The notes below the pieces were generated by a model. The model did not search any database and was not told where the DNA came from. It worked only from the letters and a program-made list of their open reading frames with translations. Source: a virus. Taken from it: DNA of 64,000 bases. Shown here piece by piece: positions 28,852 through 38,991 of the stretch. A program made the translations under genes and the position numbers. Position 1 is the stretch's first letter. Each line of letters opens with the position of its first letter. The stretch covers positions 1-64,000 of the IMG/VR virus record IMGVR_UViG_3300049893_001613; one strand, given 5' to 3'.

Positions 28852-30402
28852 ATGGCAGGTAATCGCGGTAACAAATTTAGATTTCAGGTACAACAGGACA
28901 TTTTTGACGCCAAGTCAATGATAGATGAAAACAACTTCTATGCACAACGTCATGGCGAGCCTGCTGAATTAACCATGAAATTAACCTGGCTATTAGGTGA
29001 CTCGACTAAGTCGTTCCCTCTAGCTATGGCAACAATGGGAGACATTGTCTCTGCAGATGGTGGTTTTAAGAAAACCAACAACAAAGTAAAGGAATTGGAT
29101 GACATCCAGTTCACATGGCCGGTAATGAGCCGGCTTAACAAGGCATCAGTAGTAGCTGCTACGCCTTCATCAACAGTTGATGTTGGTAAAGGATTAGTGC
29201 CGTTCACGTTGACATTCACTGACAACTGGATCAAGCGTAACTATATGATTGAATCTCCTCTTGGAATTCAAGCATACGTTCTTGGAGATCCTGTTAAAGT
29301 TGGAGAGCAGTTCCAGTACACTCTTGTACTTAACGCTGTATCTGACTCAACAGTATGTCCTGCGTCTGAACTACAGGCTGGTACACTATGGTGTGACCTT
29401 AACACCTTCAACGCTGAATCTGAATCTCGTGGTACAGAATTCAAGCGTGTAGCTCCTGGTAAATACAAGAACCAGATGGGTATCATCCGTATGTCACATC
29501 AGTGGGCTGGTAACTCAGCAAACCGTGTGATGTCGATCACCATCGAGCACGAAGGTAAATCAATGAAATTATGGATGGACTTCGAACAATATCAGTTCGA
29601 GCGTGCATGGCTTGAGGAAGTAGAACACATGTTCTGGTACTCTCGCTACAACCGTAGAAGCAATGGTGAAATCCCATTGAGAGATTTAATCACCGGAAAG
29701 GCAATTCCTACTGGTGCAGGATTACTAGAGCAGATTAACAACTACTCTACCTACACTCGTCTGACTTATTCTTTCCTACAGAATGTGATAGCAAACGCAT
29801 TATTTGGTCAATCTGACACTGATGGTATGAGCATTACGCTTTACACCGGACGTGGAGGTATGCGTGAATTTGACCGTGCAATGAAGGAATCAGGAACAAT
29901 CCAGAACTTACTGGCTCAAGGTGGTGGTAACATCGCTGACAAGTTTGTGAAAGGTGATGGAAACTATGACCTTGTGTCAACCGGATTCTTCAACGCGATG
30001 TACCATATTGATGGTTACTACATCAAAGTAAAACACAATCCAATCTTCGACTACGGTCGTAGAGCGGTGAAGTCACCTTTACACCCTGAAACTGGATTCC
30101 CTCTGGAGTCTTACAGAATGGTGTTCATCGATGACGGTATGTTTGACGGAGAACCTAACCTTCAGTTTGTTGCTGAAAAAGGACGTAGAATGTTACACGG
30201 TGTTGTAACAGGTCTTACTCCAGTACCGAAACAGTACAAAATCATCCAAGGTATCCAAAACCTGTCCAGTGGTGACTTAGCACTCTTGTCTTCTGACATA
30301 GACGCGGCTTCTTACCATAGGCTGGCAACTGGTGGAGTAAACCTGAGACGTGGTAACACATCTCTGCACCTTGAGATTTCACCTTCGGTAGCTGGATTTT
30401 AA
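28852..30402 (+). CDS. Major capsid protein
   Basis: 516 aa. Order (terminase, portal, scaffold, then this), length, and segments such as EHMFWYSRYNRRSNGEIPLR match crAss-like phage major capsid proteins (HK97 fold with an added domain). A strong terminator follows 39 nt after the stop, which is usual for the most expressed late gene. Confidence 0.88.
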   Translation: MAGNRGNKFRFQVQQDIFDAKSMIDENNFYAQRHGEPAELTMKLTWLLGDSTKSFPLAMATMGDIVSADGGFKKTNNKVKELDDIQFTWPVMSRLNKASVVAATPSSTVDVGKGLVPFTLTFTDNWIKRNYMIESPLGIQAYVLGDPVKVGEQFQYTLVLNAVSDSTVCPASELQAGTLWCDLNTFNAESESRGTEFKRVAPGKYKNQMGIIRMSHQWAGNSANRVMSITIEHEGKSMKLWMDFEQYQFERAWLEEVEHMFWYSRYNRRSNGEIPLRDLITGKAIPTGAGLLEQINNYSTYTRLTYSFLQNVIANALFGQSDTDGMSITLYTGRGGMREFDRAMKESGTIQNLLAQGGGNIADKFVKGDGNYDLVSTGFFNAMYHIDGYYIKVKHNPIFDYGRRAVKSPLHPETGFPLESYRMVFIDDGMFDGEPNLQFVAEKGRRMLHGVVTGLTPVPKQYKIIQGIQNLSSGDLALLSSDIDAASYHRLATGGVNLRRGNTSLHLEISPSVAGF

Positions 30403-30441
30403 TTAGGGGCTTTTAGTTTCATAGTTTAGTTTAGTTGGATT

Positions 30442-30470
30442 GGCTTGGGGAAACCCGAGCCTTTCTTTTT
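30442..30470 (+). terminator. Strong terminator after the major capsid gene
   Basis: GGCTTGGG-GAAA-CCCGAGCC (8 bp, one U-G) with a GAAA loop and TTTCTTTTT tail. Confidence 0.92.
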
Positions 30471-30504
30471 GTAAACATTTATTTAGCTTAATAATAACTA
30501 TCTA

Positions 30505-30536
30505 TTGACTTTACAATTAAATTTGTGGTATATTTG
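30505..30536 (+). promoter_or_regulatory. Bacteroidota-type promoter for the post-capsid operon
   Basis: TTG at 30505-30507 and TATATTTG at 30529-30536, 21 nt apart, match the Bacteroidota -33/-7 pattern. The 330-aa gene starts 34 nt downstream. Confidence 0.82.
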
Positions 30537-30569
30537 TACCTCAAATTTACTCAATACTAAACTCGAACT

Positions 30570-31562
30570 ATGAGCAAAATTATCGAAATCCACAGGTACT
30601 TTAATCTAGTGGAAATGCAACAAAGCGATCCTGAGGTAAAAGCCTGGCTAGGTCAGTCGTACCGCGGAATTGGACCTTATTTCAAGGACAAAGCAACCGC
30701 AACCGGACTAAGCTTTGAAGAACAAAGATTCCTCCTTCCTGAGCTACTTGGGATTGAGCACACAGACAAAGACTTCCGCAGGACCGTAAATAAGTTCTTT
30801 GATGAACTGGTTACTTCGGTGCCTAAAGAAGGGTTGAAACTACAGATCGGTTTAGAAGATGATAGCCGGCCGCTGGCAAGCGATAACATGCCAATCAACA
30901 TTATGGATTACATCCGGTTCCGTCACTTACGTGGCCACAGGGATGTAGCTATGAATGAGTCAGAAGCTGCTAAAACCTTTGGTAAGCGTTTCTACATTGT
31001 TGACCCTGAAGCTGTATCAAGCAGCGCTACAAGCCTGAACACCCTGGAAGACAAAACCATCGTGGTGTACATGAAGTTCAAGGACGACCGTATCAAAACG
31101 GACCAGATCCTCACTATGCTTGGTGTGAACATCAAGAATATGAGACCTGAGGAGAAAGTACTTAAACTGAAGGAATTGTCTCAGAAGAACAACAAATTGA
31201 ACGACTACGAACAGAAAGAAGCTTTCGAACGCTTCCTGGCTGTAGCTGAAGACAAGGATCTCGAGTACAAATACCTGATCCAGGAAATGATAGGTACCCA
31301 ATACCTGAAGCGTGTAGGAAATAACATCCTTTACACAGAATCTGGTAAGAAAGTAGGGGATAATCTGGATGACGCTGTTCTTTACTTCAAGAACCCTAAA
31401 AACTCACGTGAGCTCAATCTGATGAAGGCTGAGTACAACACGAAGGTTAAGAAAGGGGATGCCTACCTGCCTAAAGCAGATCCGGAAGAAGTGTCTGAAC
31501 CAGCCATGGATGAAGTCCAGGAAGTATCAAAACCAAACGCAACTAAAAAGAAAACTGAATAA
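30570..31562 (+). CDS. Virion-associated protein after the capsid gene
   Basis: 330 aa. Helical, charged, with a globular centre and a disordered Glu/Ser/Lys tail. Its position right after the capsid gene under its own promoter is typical of a conserved crAss-like structural or assembly protein of unknown role. No enzymatic motif. Confidence 0.7.
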   Translation: MSKIIEIHRYFNLVEMQQSDPEVKAWLGQSYRGIGPYFKDKATATGLSFEEQRFLLPELLGIEHTDKDFRRTVNKFFDELVTSVPKEGLKLQIGLEDDSRPLASDNMPINIMDYIRFRHLRGHRDVAMNESEAAKTFGKRFYIVDPEAVSSSATSLNTLEDKTIVVYMKFKDDRIKTDQILTMLGVNIKNMRPEEKVLKLKELSQKNNKLNDYEQKEAFERFLAVAEDKDLEYKYLIQEMIGTQYLKRVGNNILYTESGKKVGDNLDDAVLYFKNPKNSRELNLMKAEYNTKVKKGDAYLPKADPEEVSEPAMDEVQEVSKPNATKKKTE

Positions 31563-31586
31563 GAGAAGCCAATCGACAACTAAACT

Positions 31587-31865
31587 ATGAAACTAGACAA
31601 TTATTTTGCTACCTTTAGGAACGTATTGCTCCAGGAGGTTCAACAAGATAAAACTGAAGGGGGTATATACATACCCTCTTCTGATTTTATAAAGCAAGAA
31701 GATAAACTCTATCTGGTGATAAAAGCCGGCAAAGACTGTATTGAAGTTAAACCTGGGGATAAAGTTCGGTTAATGGCCGGTATCCGTATGGAAAACATCA
31801 CACTGGACAAGCAGGAATACCATCAGGTCATGGAACCACAGATTATAGGATATTTCCGCGATTAA
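31587..31865 (+). CDS. GroES-like co-chaperonin
   Basis: 92 aa. The pattern YFATFRNVLLQEVQQDKTEGGIYIP, then VIKAG...VKPGDKVRLMAG and a closing EPQIIGYF strand follows the Cpn10 fold: N-terminal strand, mobile loop (DKTEGGIYIPSSDF), then two barrel halves. Phage Cpn10s (T4 gp31 type) work with host GroEL to fold the capsid protein; placing it beside the capsid gene fits. Confidence 0.75.
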   Translation: MKLDNYFATFRNVLLQEVQQDKTEGGIYIPSSDFIKQEDKLYLVIKAGKDCIEVKPGDKVRLMAGIRMENITLDKQEYHQVMEPQIIGYFRD

Positions 31866-31868
31866 GAA

Positions 31869-32960
31869 ATGACAGTATTCGAAATGCACTTACAGGTCAA
31901 CCAGCGTTTGCAGGAAGTGGCCAGCTACAAGAGGGATAAATTCTTCCCTCAGGAAATAGACGTTGCCCTTAACAAAGCTGTTGACCGATTCCTACAACAG
32001 GGGATCAACATGGATTTCGAAGATGCTCAGATAAACCTGGCACACGTAAGCGGACTGATTAAGAAAAACAAGGCCCTGGATATCTACAAGCCCTCTACAA
32101 CCGATCCACTCTATGAGGAACAGCTGAATAACGTTTATTCAGTTATTCCTCCGGATCTGTACTGGCTGATAAACTCCCGTGTAGAAATCATCAGGGATCC
32201 TTACAACTGTGATACAGCACCGACCCTGGCAACTACTAACCTTCCTGAATGGAAAGCAGTAGTACCTTTCCCGGCCGCTAACGGATCGGCTCCTTACTTT
32301 CCAGCAATTACTGTAACCAGTACTATACTTGGAACATTGTACACCGCTCCAGCAGCTATTTCAGCTGGTTTCCAGAGTGCAAACAGCCAGTATATCCTGA
32401 TCTATGATATCCTGGAAGAACTGTATCCTCACGCCACTTTAAAGGTGTATTGGGAACGTTACAGAGATACTTACTATCCAAATAGCTTTATTTTCGTAAG
32501 TTCCTCAAATGCCGGTACAATCCGGATCCAGGGCACAGGGTTAACGACTTCATCTGTAGCTATGACTCAAACTACGTATACAACGTACAACAGAGCTTTA
32601 ATCAGTGCAATGCCAAGTAAAGAAGTCAAGTTGGCTTCTGTAAAAACTCAGGAAGAAGATACTCTGTATTCTTCACTGCAGCAAAACAGCTTCTACAATA
32701 CTCGACAAGCTGAAGTCATAATGGACCAGACTTTCGATTATTTCGTATTTTACAGAGACGAAAGCTTCATAATAACTAGAGCGTACATGGACTACATTAG
32801 GAAGCCTCGTACAATTAGTTTACTTTTGAAGCAAGATTGTGAGTTGGCTCCAAGCGTACACCATAAAATAGTGGACCTGGCGGTAGAAATACTGAGACTT
32901 GATACAAAAGATCAGGCATACCCGCAAACAGTCCAAGATACTCAATTAAGAACCTTTTAA
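31869..32960 (+). CDS. Tail-adaptor/ring protein
   Basis: 363 aa. The N-terminal FEMHLQVNQRLQEVASYKRD...VDRFLQQ helix pair and the C-terminal DLAVEILRLDTKDQAYPQTV helix enclose a beta-rich middle; this head-to-tail connector layout resembles P22 gp4-type rings found in crAss-like phages. Likely sits under the portal. Confidence 0.65.
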   Translation: MTVFEMHLQVNQRLQEVASYKRDKFFPQEIDVALNKAVDRFLQQGINMDFEDAQINLAHVSGLIKKNKALDIYKPSTTDPLYEEQLNNVYSVIPPDLYWLINSRVEIIRDPYNCDTAPTLATTNLPEWKAVVPFPAANGSAPYFPAITVTSTILGTLYTAPAAISAGFQSANSQYILIYDILEELYPHATLKVYWERYRDTYYPNSFIFVSSSNAGTIRIQGTGLTTSSVAMTQTTYTTYNRALISAMPSKEVKLASVKTQEEDTLYSSLQQNSFYNTRQAEVIMDQTFDYFVFYRDESFIITRAYMDYIRKPRTISLLLKQDCELAPSVHHKIVDLAVEILRLDTKDQAYPQTVQDTQLRTF

Positions 32961-32976
32961 CTCGTAATAAACCAAC

Positions 32977-34188
32977 ATGAGCCGTTATTCAAAAAACCTT
33001 TCAGGTGTAAGTACAAAAGTCATGGTAGGAACAGCAACCTACACAGATGACACAACCTTTGCTGCATTCGTTGCGAACGCACCAGATGGTGAAATGGGTG
33101 TCTTCTTAGACACCGGAGCAGTAAGAACTGCTGCATTAACCTCAGCTGTAAACAAATTCTTCATTGCCCAGAAGCGTGACGGATTCGTAAACAAAACTCC
33201 TATCTTAGACTTCAACGACATCGTTCGTAAAGTTCAGGTAGACTACGTAGCACCTGTGAAGCAAATATCCTACATTGGATACATTGGCTCAGGATCATTA
33301 GATCTTGGATTCAACTTCGCTTCTGCTACATCAACAAACACATTAACTTACGGTATCACTTGCCGTGAGACAACTCCGGGTAACCAACCATTCCCGGTAC
33401 AAGAAGGATACGCTACAGTAAACAGCTCAACAGCTGACGAATATACTGTACTTGCGTCTATCGTATCTCAGCTGAATGGTGACTTTGATTATCAAAGAAC
33501 AATGCCAGATCGTTTCGTAAAAGCAGAAATCGTTTCTAACGGTGCTCTTACTGAACTAACTGCAAACCCAACCTTAACCAACGGTTCAGTTACAGTAACA
33601 TTTTCTGCTAACCAAACTATTGCAACAGGTACATTACTTTCCTTTCAAGGAATAATTTACAAAGTAGCAGTGGGAGTTACAGCAGGTACAAGTTTAACGC
33701 TTGACCGCCCTTACCAGGGAGCTACTGAAACTATTGACGTGTCAGCTACTGTTGACCTTGCAGCTTCTATGGCATACACTTCAGGAACCAACAAATTTGG
33801 TGTTAAGTTAACCGCACTTGAGTACGAAACTCACTTCAAAGTAATTGGAGCTGCAGGTAACTCACTTGATACAGTAACTTTGTCAACAGCATGGAAACTT
33901 GGCTCAGGAGCTGGTACTCAAATTGCAGAACTTGAAGCAACAGAAGGCGCAATCTTCGATGGTGTTGGTGGAACATTAAACGCTCCATTCAAAGCAGACT
34001 ACGGTCAGCCTGAATTGATTGCAAGTACTTCAGGTACATATCATCAGATCTTCTTAGATCTTGCAGTGAAGAACGTTCCAAGCGCTGACCCTGTTCACGC
34101 AGAACAAAAACAAATGCAAAGAATTCTAATTGCTGCACCAAGCTCAGGTACACTTGAATCTACTTTAGGTACAGTATTCGGGGTATAA
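32977..34188 (+). CDS. Abundant virion structural protein (possibly auxiliary capsid)
   Basis: 403 aa, beta-rich, low in charge, Thr/Ala/Gly/Ser-rich, with an Ig-like middle (LTNGSVTVTFSANQTIATGT, around 195-260). GC-favoured codons and a very strong terminator suggest high copy number. In this family such a protein may decorate the capsid, but a tail role is not excluded. Confidence 0.6.
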   Translation: MSRYSKNLSGVSTKVMVGTATYTDDTTFAAFVANAPDGEMGVFLDTGAVRTAALTSAVNKFFIAQKRDGFVNKTPILDFNDIVRKVQVDYVAPVKQISYIGYIGSGSLDLGFNFASATSTNTLTYGITCRETTPGNQPFPVQEGYATVNSSTADEYTVLASIVSQLNGDFDYQRTMPDRFVKAEIVSNGALTELTANPTLTNGSVTVTFSANQTIATGTLLSFQGIIYKVAVGVTAGTSLTLDRPYQGATETIDVSATVDLAASMAYTSGTNKFGVKLTALEYETHFKVIGAAGNSLDTVTLSTAWKLGSGAGTQIAELEATEGAIFDGVGGTLNAPFKADYGQPELIASTSGTYHQIFLDLAVKNVPSADPVHAEQKQMQRILIAAPSSGTLESTLGTVFGV

Positions 34189-34206
34189 TTTTATTCTGAC
34201 ATAATA

Positions 34207-34251
34207 AAACCCTTGTAGTAGAGCACAATGCTATTACAAGGGTTTATTTTT
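34207..34251 (+). terminator. Very strong terminator
   Basis: AAACCCTTGTAGTA pairs with TATTACAAGGGTTT over 14 bp (one G-U), loop 11 nt, tail ATTTTT. Confidence 0.92.
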
Positions 34252-34264
34252 AAATGACACTGAA

Positions 34265-34975
34265 ATGGCACTTACTGCAGATTTAGTTAGACAAACAATT
34301 ACCGCCCCGGGAACAACTAGTATCTGGGACGATGAAACAATATACAATACTGGAGGTAATCCTGCTCGTAACGAAGTAGCTCTTTACCTAACAGCTTATA
34401 AAGTTGATGAGGATCTAGTTGAGACTGCATTAGATGTCACAGCGTTTGATCCTGAAGTAGTTACAAGCTTCACAACAACCAATGACATTGACGGCTGGCA
34501 CAAGTACTATTTTGTAATAGTAGACAACTGGGACGCCCTTGTTACTTACAACAAATACGATGTAGTTTGGGATACAACTGAAAACGCGTTCTTCCAATAC
34601 ATCAATGATACTCCGGCCGATACTAACCCGGTTTCTGACGCTAATTACTGGGAGTCTGTAGCAGATCCATGTGCTTTGATCGCGAACGTAGGCACCGCTA
34701 CAGAATCCGGTAATCTTATTTACCAGGTGATTAACAAGATCGTATCTTTTCAGACTTCTATCTGTTACATTAAAGCAGCTTCAAAACACGCTAAACAAAA
34801 CTGTGCAGGAGCTGATTGCGGTTGTGGTTCTAAAATAGGGAGAATCTTTCATAAACTGAGAGATCTCTTCAACAGCTTACCTCTTAATGAATCTCAGGGC
34901 CAGTTCCTGGAAGGGGAAAGAAACGCAAGGTTAGCCGAGAAATGGTGTGACGATTGCGAACATTTACAAGAATAA
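34265..34975 (+). CDS. Appendage protein with chitin-binding-like segment
   Basis: 236 aa. Residues about 85-130 (VDNWDALVTYNKYDVVWDTT ... NPVSDANYWES) match the Trp-Tyr-Trp layout of CBM5/12-type carbohydrate-binding modules. The C-terminus has a Cys-rich patch (NCAGADCGCGSK, WCDDCE) that may bind metal or form disulphides. Likely a host-surface-binding appendage. Confidence 0.65.
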   Translation: MALTADLVRQTITAPGTTSIWDDETIYNTGGNPARNEVALYLTAYKVDEDLVETALDVTAFDPEVVTSFTTTNDIDGWHKYYFVIVDNWDALVTYNKYDVVWDTTENAFFQYINDTPADTNPVSDANYWESVADPCALIANVGTATESGNLIYQVINKIVSFQTSICYIKAASKHAKQNCAGADCGCGSKIGRIFHKLRDLFNSLPLNESQGQFLEGERNARLAEKWCDDCEHLQE

Positions 34976-34988
34976 CCTTTAAGTAAAC

Positions 34989-36593
34989 ATGATTGATGTA
35001 AGAAAAGACAGTATCATCTACCAATCACAAGTTTACTACACGGACCTGATTAACGAGCTCGTAGAAAAAAGGAAAGTTGGTAAAGCGAATGAGAAGAGTT
35101 GGGAGAAAGCAGATACCATTTCTGGTTATCTCGATGCTCTTAACTACATAGATGTATTAGAAGATGACGATGACATCACGAATGTAAATTACATTCTTGA
35201 GTGTCTTATTATTCTTTGTGAGCTTAACCAATATCCGGTATCAGCTCCAATAGAATTCCAAGCTCCTCCAGCAGTATTAGTTGGTGTACAGGGAGAACCT
35301 GGTACAAGCGTTACTGGTCCTCAGGGCCCAGCAGGTCTCGCCACAGACTTCCAGGTAAGTTTAGTAACAACACCTACTGTAGTTGATTCTTTTGACCTTG
35401 TAGATGCCAAAGGAGCTCGCTGGGATTACGTTATCCTTAGTGATGATGGTTATCAGCGTGCAGGTAGTGTAATAGGTACCTGGCTTGATGACGGTTCAGA
35501 CCTGGCTTGGTTTGACACCTCCACAGGTGACATTGCAGGAGATACAGACCCTCTGTCATTCTCCGTAGAATTCCTAATTGATGAAATAAGATTAGTAGCT
35601 ACTCCAGCTTCAGGAACATGGACAGTAATAGGTACCCGATACTTCATACCAAATAACGGTAATGGTTCAGGTCCTATAGGAGATGTTCTTGCAAATGGTA
35701 AAGTATACATTGGTAATGCTTCCAACGTAGCAACTGCACAAACAATCTCAGGTGATATTACAATCACTAATGTTGGAGTTGCTACCATTGCTAACAGTGC
35801 TGTCACAAATGTGAAAGTAGATGCAGCTGCAGGAATAGAATTAACCAAGCTTGAAGCTCTCGTAGGAGGATATGTTACAGTAACAGACATCTCAGGATTT
35901 ATCTCTGAAAGTATTGTTACTACAGCAGAATTAGAATCACTATCTGGAATAGCCGGTAATGTACAAGACGAACTTGATTTAAAGATTACAGATCCTACTA
36001 CAACAGTAGGTGATATCATTATCCGCGATGCTGGTAATAACCTTACCAGATTAGGAATAGGTACTGCGGGACAGGTTCTTACAGTTGCTGGAGGTGCCCC
36101 TTCATGGGCAGCAGTTCCAGGTGGTATAACCGGGTTGACAACTCACTACTTACCAAAAGCTACTTCCGCTACTACAATAGGAAACAGCTTACTTGTTGAA
36201 ACAGGTTCAGCAATTTCTACTACTGGTACACTTGAAGCTCAGTCTGGTATGCGTACAGCATCTACCGGACCTTACTTAAGAACAAAAGTAATCGATATAG
36301 ATGAGTGGGATATGGATAGTATCCTATATAACCCTCACTCAGTCTCTCATGGGTTGGATTATACTAAGATCCGCTCCATCTCAGTAATCGTAAGAGCTGA
36401 TTCAAACGTACCAAACGTACCTCATTATGACCTAACCTATGCTGACACAAGCGGTGTGGCCCAAGGTAGATTTACGTATGGAAGTACTTCAGTATTCTTA
36501 TACCGTACTACAGGAGGTACTTTTGATAGTACAGACTTTAATGATAATACCTCTTACAACAGAGGTTGGATAACAATAGTTTACGAGGCATAA
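34989..36593 (+). CDS. Head/tail fibre protein with collagen-like segment
   Basis: 534 aa. A helical N-terminus (1-100, attachment), a short collagen-type GEPG...GPQGPAG stretch near 110, then repeated beta segments (VYIGNASNVATAQTISGDIT; GDIIIRDAGNNLTRLGIGTA) and a C-terminal lectin-like domain. The beta repeats reappear in the next gene, so the two fibres share ancestry. Trimeric fibre is likely. Confidence 0.72.
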   Translation: MIDVRKDSIIYQSQVYYTDLINELVEKRKVGKANEKSWEKADTISGYLDALNYIDVLEDDDDITNVNYILECLIILCELNQYPVSAPIEFQAPPAVLVGVQGEPGTSVTGPQGPAGLATDFQVSLVTTPTVVDSFDLVDAKGARWDYVILSDDGYQRAGSVIGTWLDDGSDLAWFDTSTGDIAGDTDPLSFSVEFLIDEIRLVATPASGTWTVIGTRYFIPNNGNGSGPIGDVLANGKVYIGNASNVATAQTISGDITITNVGVATIANSAVTNVKVDAAAGIELTKLEALVGGYVTVTDISGFISESIVTTAELESLSGIAGNVQDELDLKITDPTTTVGDIIIRDAGNNLTRLGIGTAGQVLTVAGGAPSWAAVPGGITGLTTHYLPKATSATTIGNSLLVETGSAISTTGTLEAQSGMRTASTGPYLRTKVIDIDEWDMDSILYNPHSVSHGLDYTKIRSISVIVRADSNVPNVPHYDLTYADTSGVAQGRFTYGSTSVFLYRTTGGTFDSTDFNDNTSYNRGWITIVYEA

Positions 36594-38986
36594 TGGCAAA
36601 CGATATAGTAATTAGAGGTGGTATAAAAGTAGTCAGTAACCTTGCCTTAGGTACAGGAGATGATTTACTTACAAGAAACTCAACTACAAAAGAAGTTGGG
36701 TACGTACCTGCTATCGATGATAGTAACTTCTTAACCACTGCTTTACCAAGTACATATGTAATTGTAGGTAATGCTTCAAATATAGCTACAGCAGTCCAGA
36801 TGACCGGTGATGTTACAATCACTGACTTAGGAGTAACTTCTATTGCAGCTAATGTTATTACAAACAACAACATTAACTCAGCGGCTGCGATTCAATATTC
36901 AAAACTGAATCTCACAGCTGGTATTCTTAACAGTGATATATCAAACGCTGCAGCTATTACAAGAACAAAGCTTGCAGACGGTAACCCTGATGTGTTGTTA
37001 ATCAACAACAGTTTAGGTGAGATATCAGAAGCTACTGCTATTACACCTAATATGGTGTTAGTATCTGATCCAGACGGTATTCCAGTGGCAAGTGGGGTGT
37101 CTTCAACTGTAATAGAATTTCTTGATATTAGTTCGTCACTACAAACTACTTTGGATGACAAACTTCAATTTGATTCAGCAATAACTCCCGCAGAAGGAGA
37201 TATTATAGTATACAGTTCAGGAGCATGGACCGCATTAAACGTTGGAGCAGAAGGTGAAGTTCTTGCTATTACATCCGGTGTACCAGCTTGGACTACAGGT
37301 ACTTCAAATGGTCTTCCTTCTGGAGGAACTGCAGCCCAGATCTTAACTAAGATAGATGGAGTAGACTACAATACTCAATGGGTGGATTTAACTCTGTCTC
37401 TGATAACAGATGTAACAGCCAGCGCTGCAGAAGTAAATCTTCTTGATGGGGCTACTTTCACAGCAGCTGAATTAAATTTCATTACCGGAGCTTCATCAAA
37501 TCTACAAGCTCAGTTAAATAACAAACTAGCAGCTACGTTGCCACACAACGCTATGTTTGTTGGTAATACTTCAAATGTGCCAGCAGCATTATCTGGAGGT
37601 ACAAACGGACAGGTACTACAGATTGTTGGTGGAACTCCTGTGTGGCAGACAATTACTGGTACTGGTACTGTAACATCTATCGATGTATCCGGTGGTACAA
37701 CAGGTCTTTCCTTTACTGGTGGCCCTATATCTACTTCTGGTACTATAACACTAAGCGGTACATTAGATGCTGATAATGGTGGTACAGGACAGTCATCTTA
37801 CACAATTGGTGACATCTTATATGCAAGTACAACAACCGCATTAAGTAAACTTGGAATTGGAACCGCAGGTCAAGTACTACAAATGTCCGGTGGTCTTCCT
37901 ACATGGCAGACAATCACTACAATTACTGACGGTGACAAAGGAGATGTTACAATTTCTGGAACCGGTACCGTGTATACAGTAGATGTTGATATTGCTAAGG
38001 CATGGACCGGAGCACAATCATGGAGAGATAACAACTGGAGCTTACTGGATAACTCAGATACTTCTAAGATCTTAAACTTCCAGTTATCTTCAATCACAAC
38101 GGCTACAACCCGTACACTAACAATTCCAGACCAGAATGGTACTATTGCAGTACTTACTGACCTGAGACAAAACATTGTCTACACTTCAAAAACAGCTCAT
38201 GGATTTGTAGTAGAAGACGCAGTAAAAGTAGGAACTACAGCAACAGATTGGAGTTTAGTTGATGGTACTGTAGATACTCAGGAAGACTTCCGTGGTATAG
38301 TTGTAGAAGTAATAGATGCTGACAACTTTGTAGTAGCCCTACCAGGATCCCGGGTAACTGGCTTATCCGGATTAACCCCTGGAGCTACTTACTACGCTCA
38401 GTCTGATGGTAGTTTAAACACTTCTGTAACACTTGTAAAAGTGTTATATGCAGATACTGCTACAACCGGTTACATGTTCGCTGGCGGGGGTTCGGGGGCT
38501 GGAGGCCACACAATCCAGTGGGACGATTATAGCTTCGCAGCAAGAACAAATTTAAACTTTGTAGGAAATTATGTAGAAGTTACGGATGATGCTGGTAATG
38601 ATCAAACAGATGTAGAAATTATAGCCAGAGGTCAAGTAGGTGCTAACTTTGATGGTCAGGGTTCAGTAGTTCTTGTTAATAGCAGAACTTACTTTAGAAC
38701 ACCAAGAGCTGGTTCAATTTCAGCCTGGTCAATTGTCGCTGAAGGAACGTCTCCTACATGTACAATAGATATTTGGAAAGTAGCTACGGGTACAACGCTA
38801 CCTACAGTAGCAAATACAATAATGGGTACTAAACCAGCCCTTGCAACAGGTAACGCACTTCGTTCAACAACCTTCACAGGTTGGAGCACAACAACATTTG
38901 CAGCTAATGATATCTGGTGTATAAACATCGATGCCTGTTCAGCAGCAACCAAAATAAGCTTTTATTTAGAAGTAACATTTGATTAA
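36593..38986 (+). CDS. Long tail-fibre-like protein
   Basis: 797 aa from ATG at 36593, which overlaps the upstream stop. Repeats include IVGNASNIATAVQMTGDVTI and the SAAEVNLLDGATFTAAELNF motif typical of phage fibres, plus GQVLQMSGGLPTWQ-type turns. The C-terminus ends in a jelly-roll-like domain. Probably trimeric, for host binding. Confidence 0.75.
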   Translation: MANDIVIRGGIKVVSNLALGTGDDLLTRNSTTKEVGYVPAIDDSNFLTTALPSTYVIVGNASNIATAVQMTGDVTITDLGVTSIAANVITNNNINSAAAIQYSKLNLTAGILNSDISNAAAITRTKLADGNPDVLLINNSLGEISEATAITPNMVLVSDPDGIPVASGVSSTVIEFLDISSSLQTTLDDKLQFDSAITPAEGDIIVYSSGAWTALNVGAEGEVLAITSGVPAWTTGTSNGLPSGGTAAQILTKIDGVDYNTQWVDLTLSLITDVTASAAEVNLLDGATFTAAELNFITGASSNLQAQLNNKLAATLPHNAMFVGNTSNVPAALSGGTNGQVLQIVGGTPVWQTITGTGTVTSIDVSGGTTGLSFTGGPISTSGTITLSGTLDADNGGTGQSSYTIGDILYASTTTALSKLGIGTAGQVLQMSGGLPTWQTITTITDGDKGDVTISGTGTVYTVDVDIAKAWTGAQSWRDNNWSLLDNSDTSKILNFQLSSITTATTRTLTIPDQNGTIAVLTDLRQNIVYTSKTAHGFVVEDAVKVGTTATDWSLVDGTVDTQEDFRGIVVEVIDADNFVVALPGSRVTGLSGLTPGATYYAQSDGSLNTSVTLVKVLYADTATTGYMFAGGGSGAGGHTIQWDDYSFAARTNLNFVGNYVEVTDDAGNDQTDVEIIARGQVGANFDGQGSVVLVNSRTYFRTPRAGSISAWSIVAEGTSPTCTIDIWKVATGTTLPTVANTIMGTKPALATGNALRSTTFTGWSTTTFAANDIWCINIDACSAATKISFYLEVTFD

Positions 38987-38991
38987 CAACT

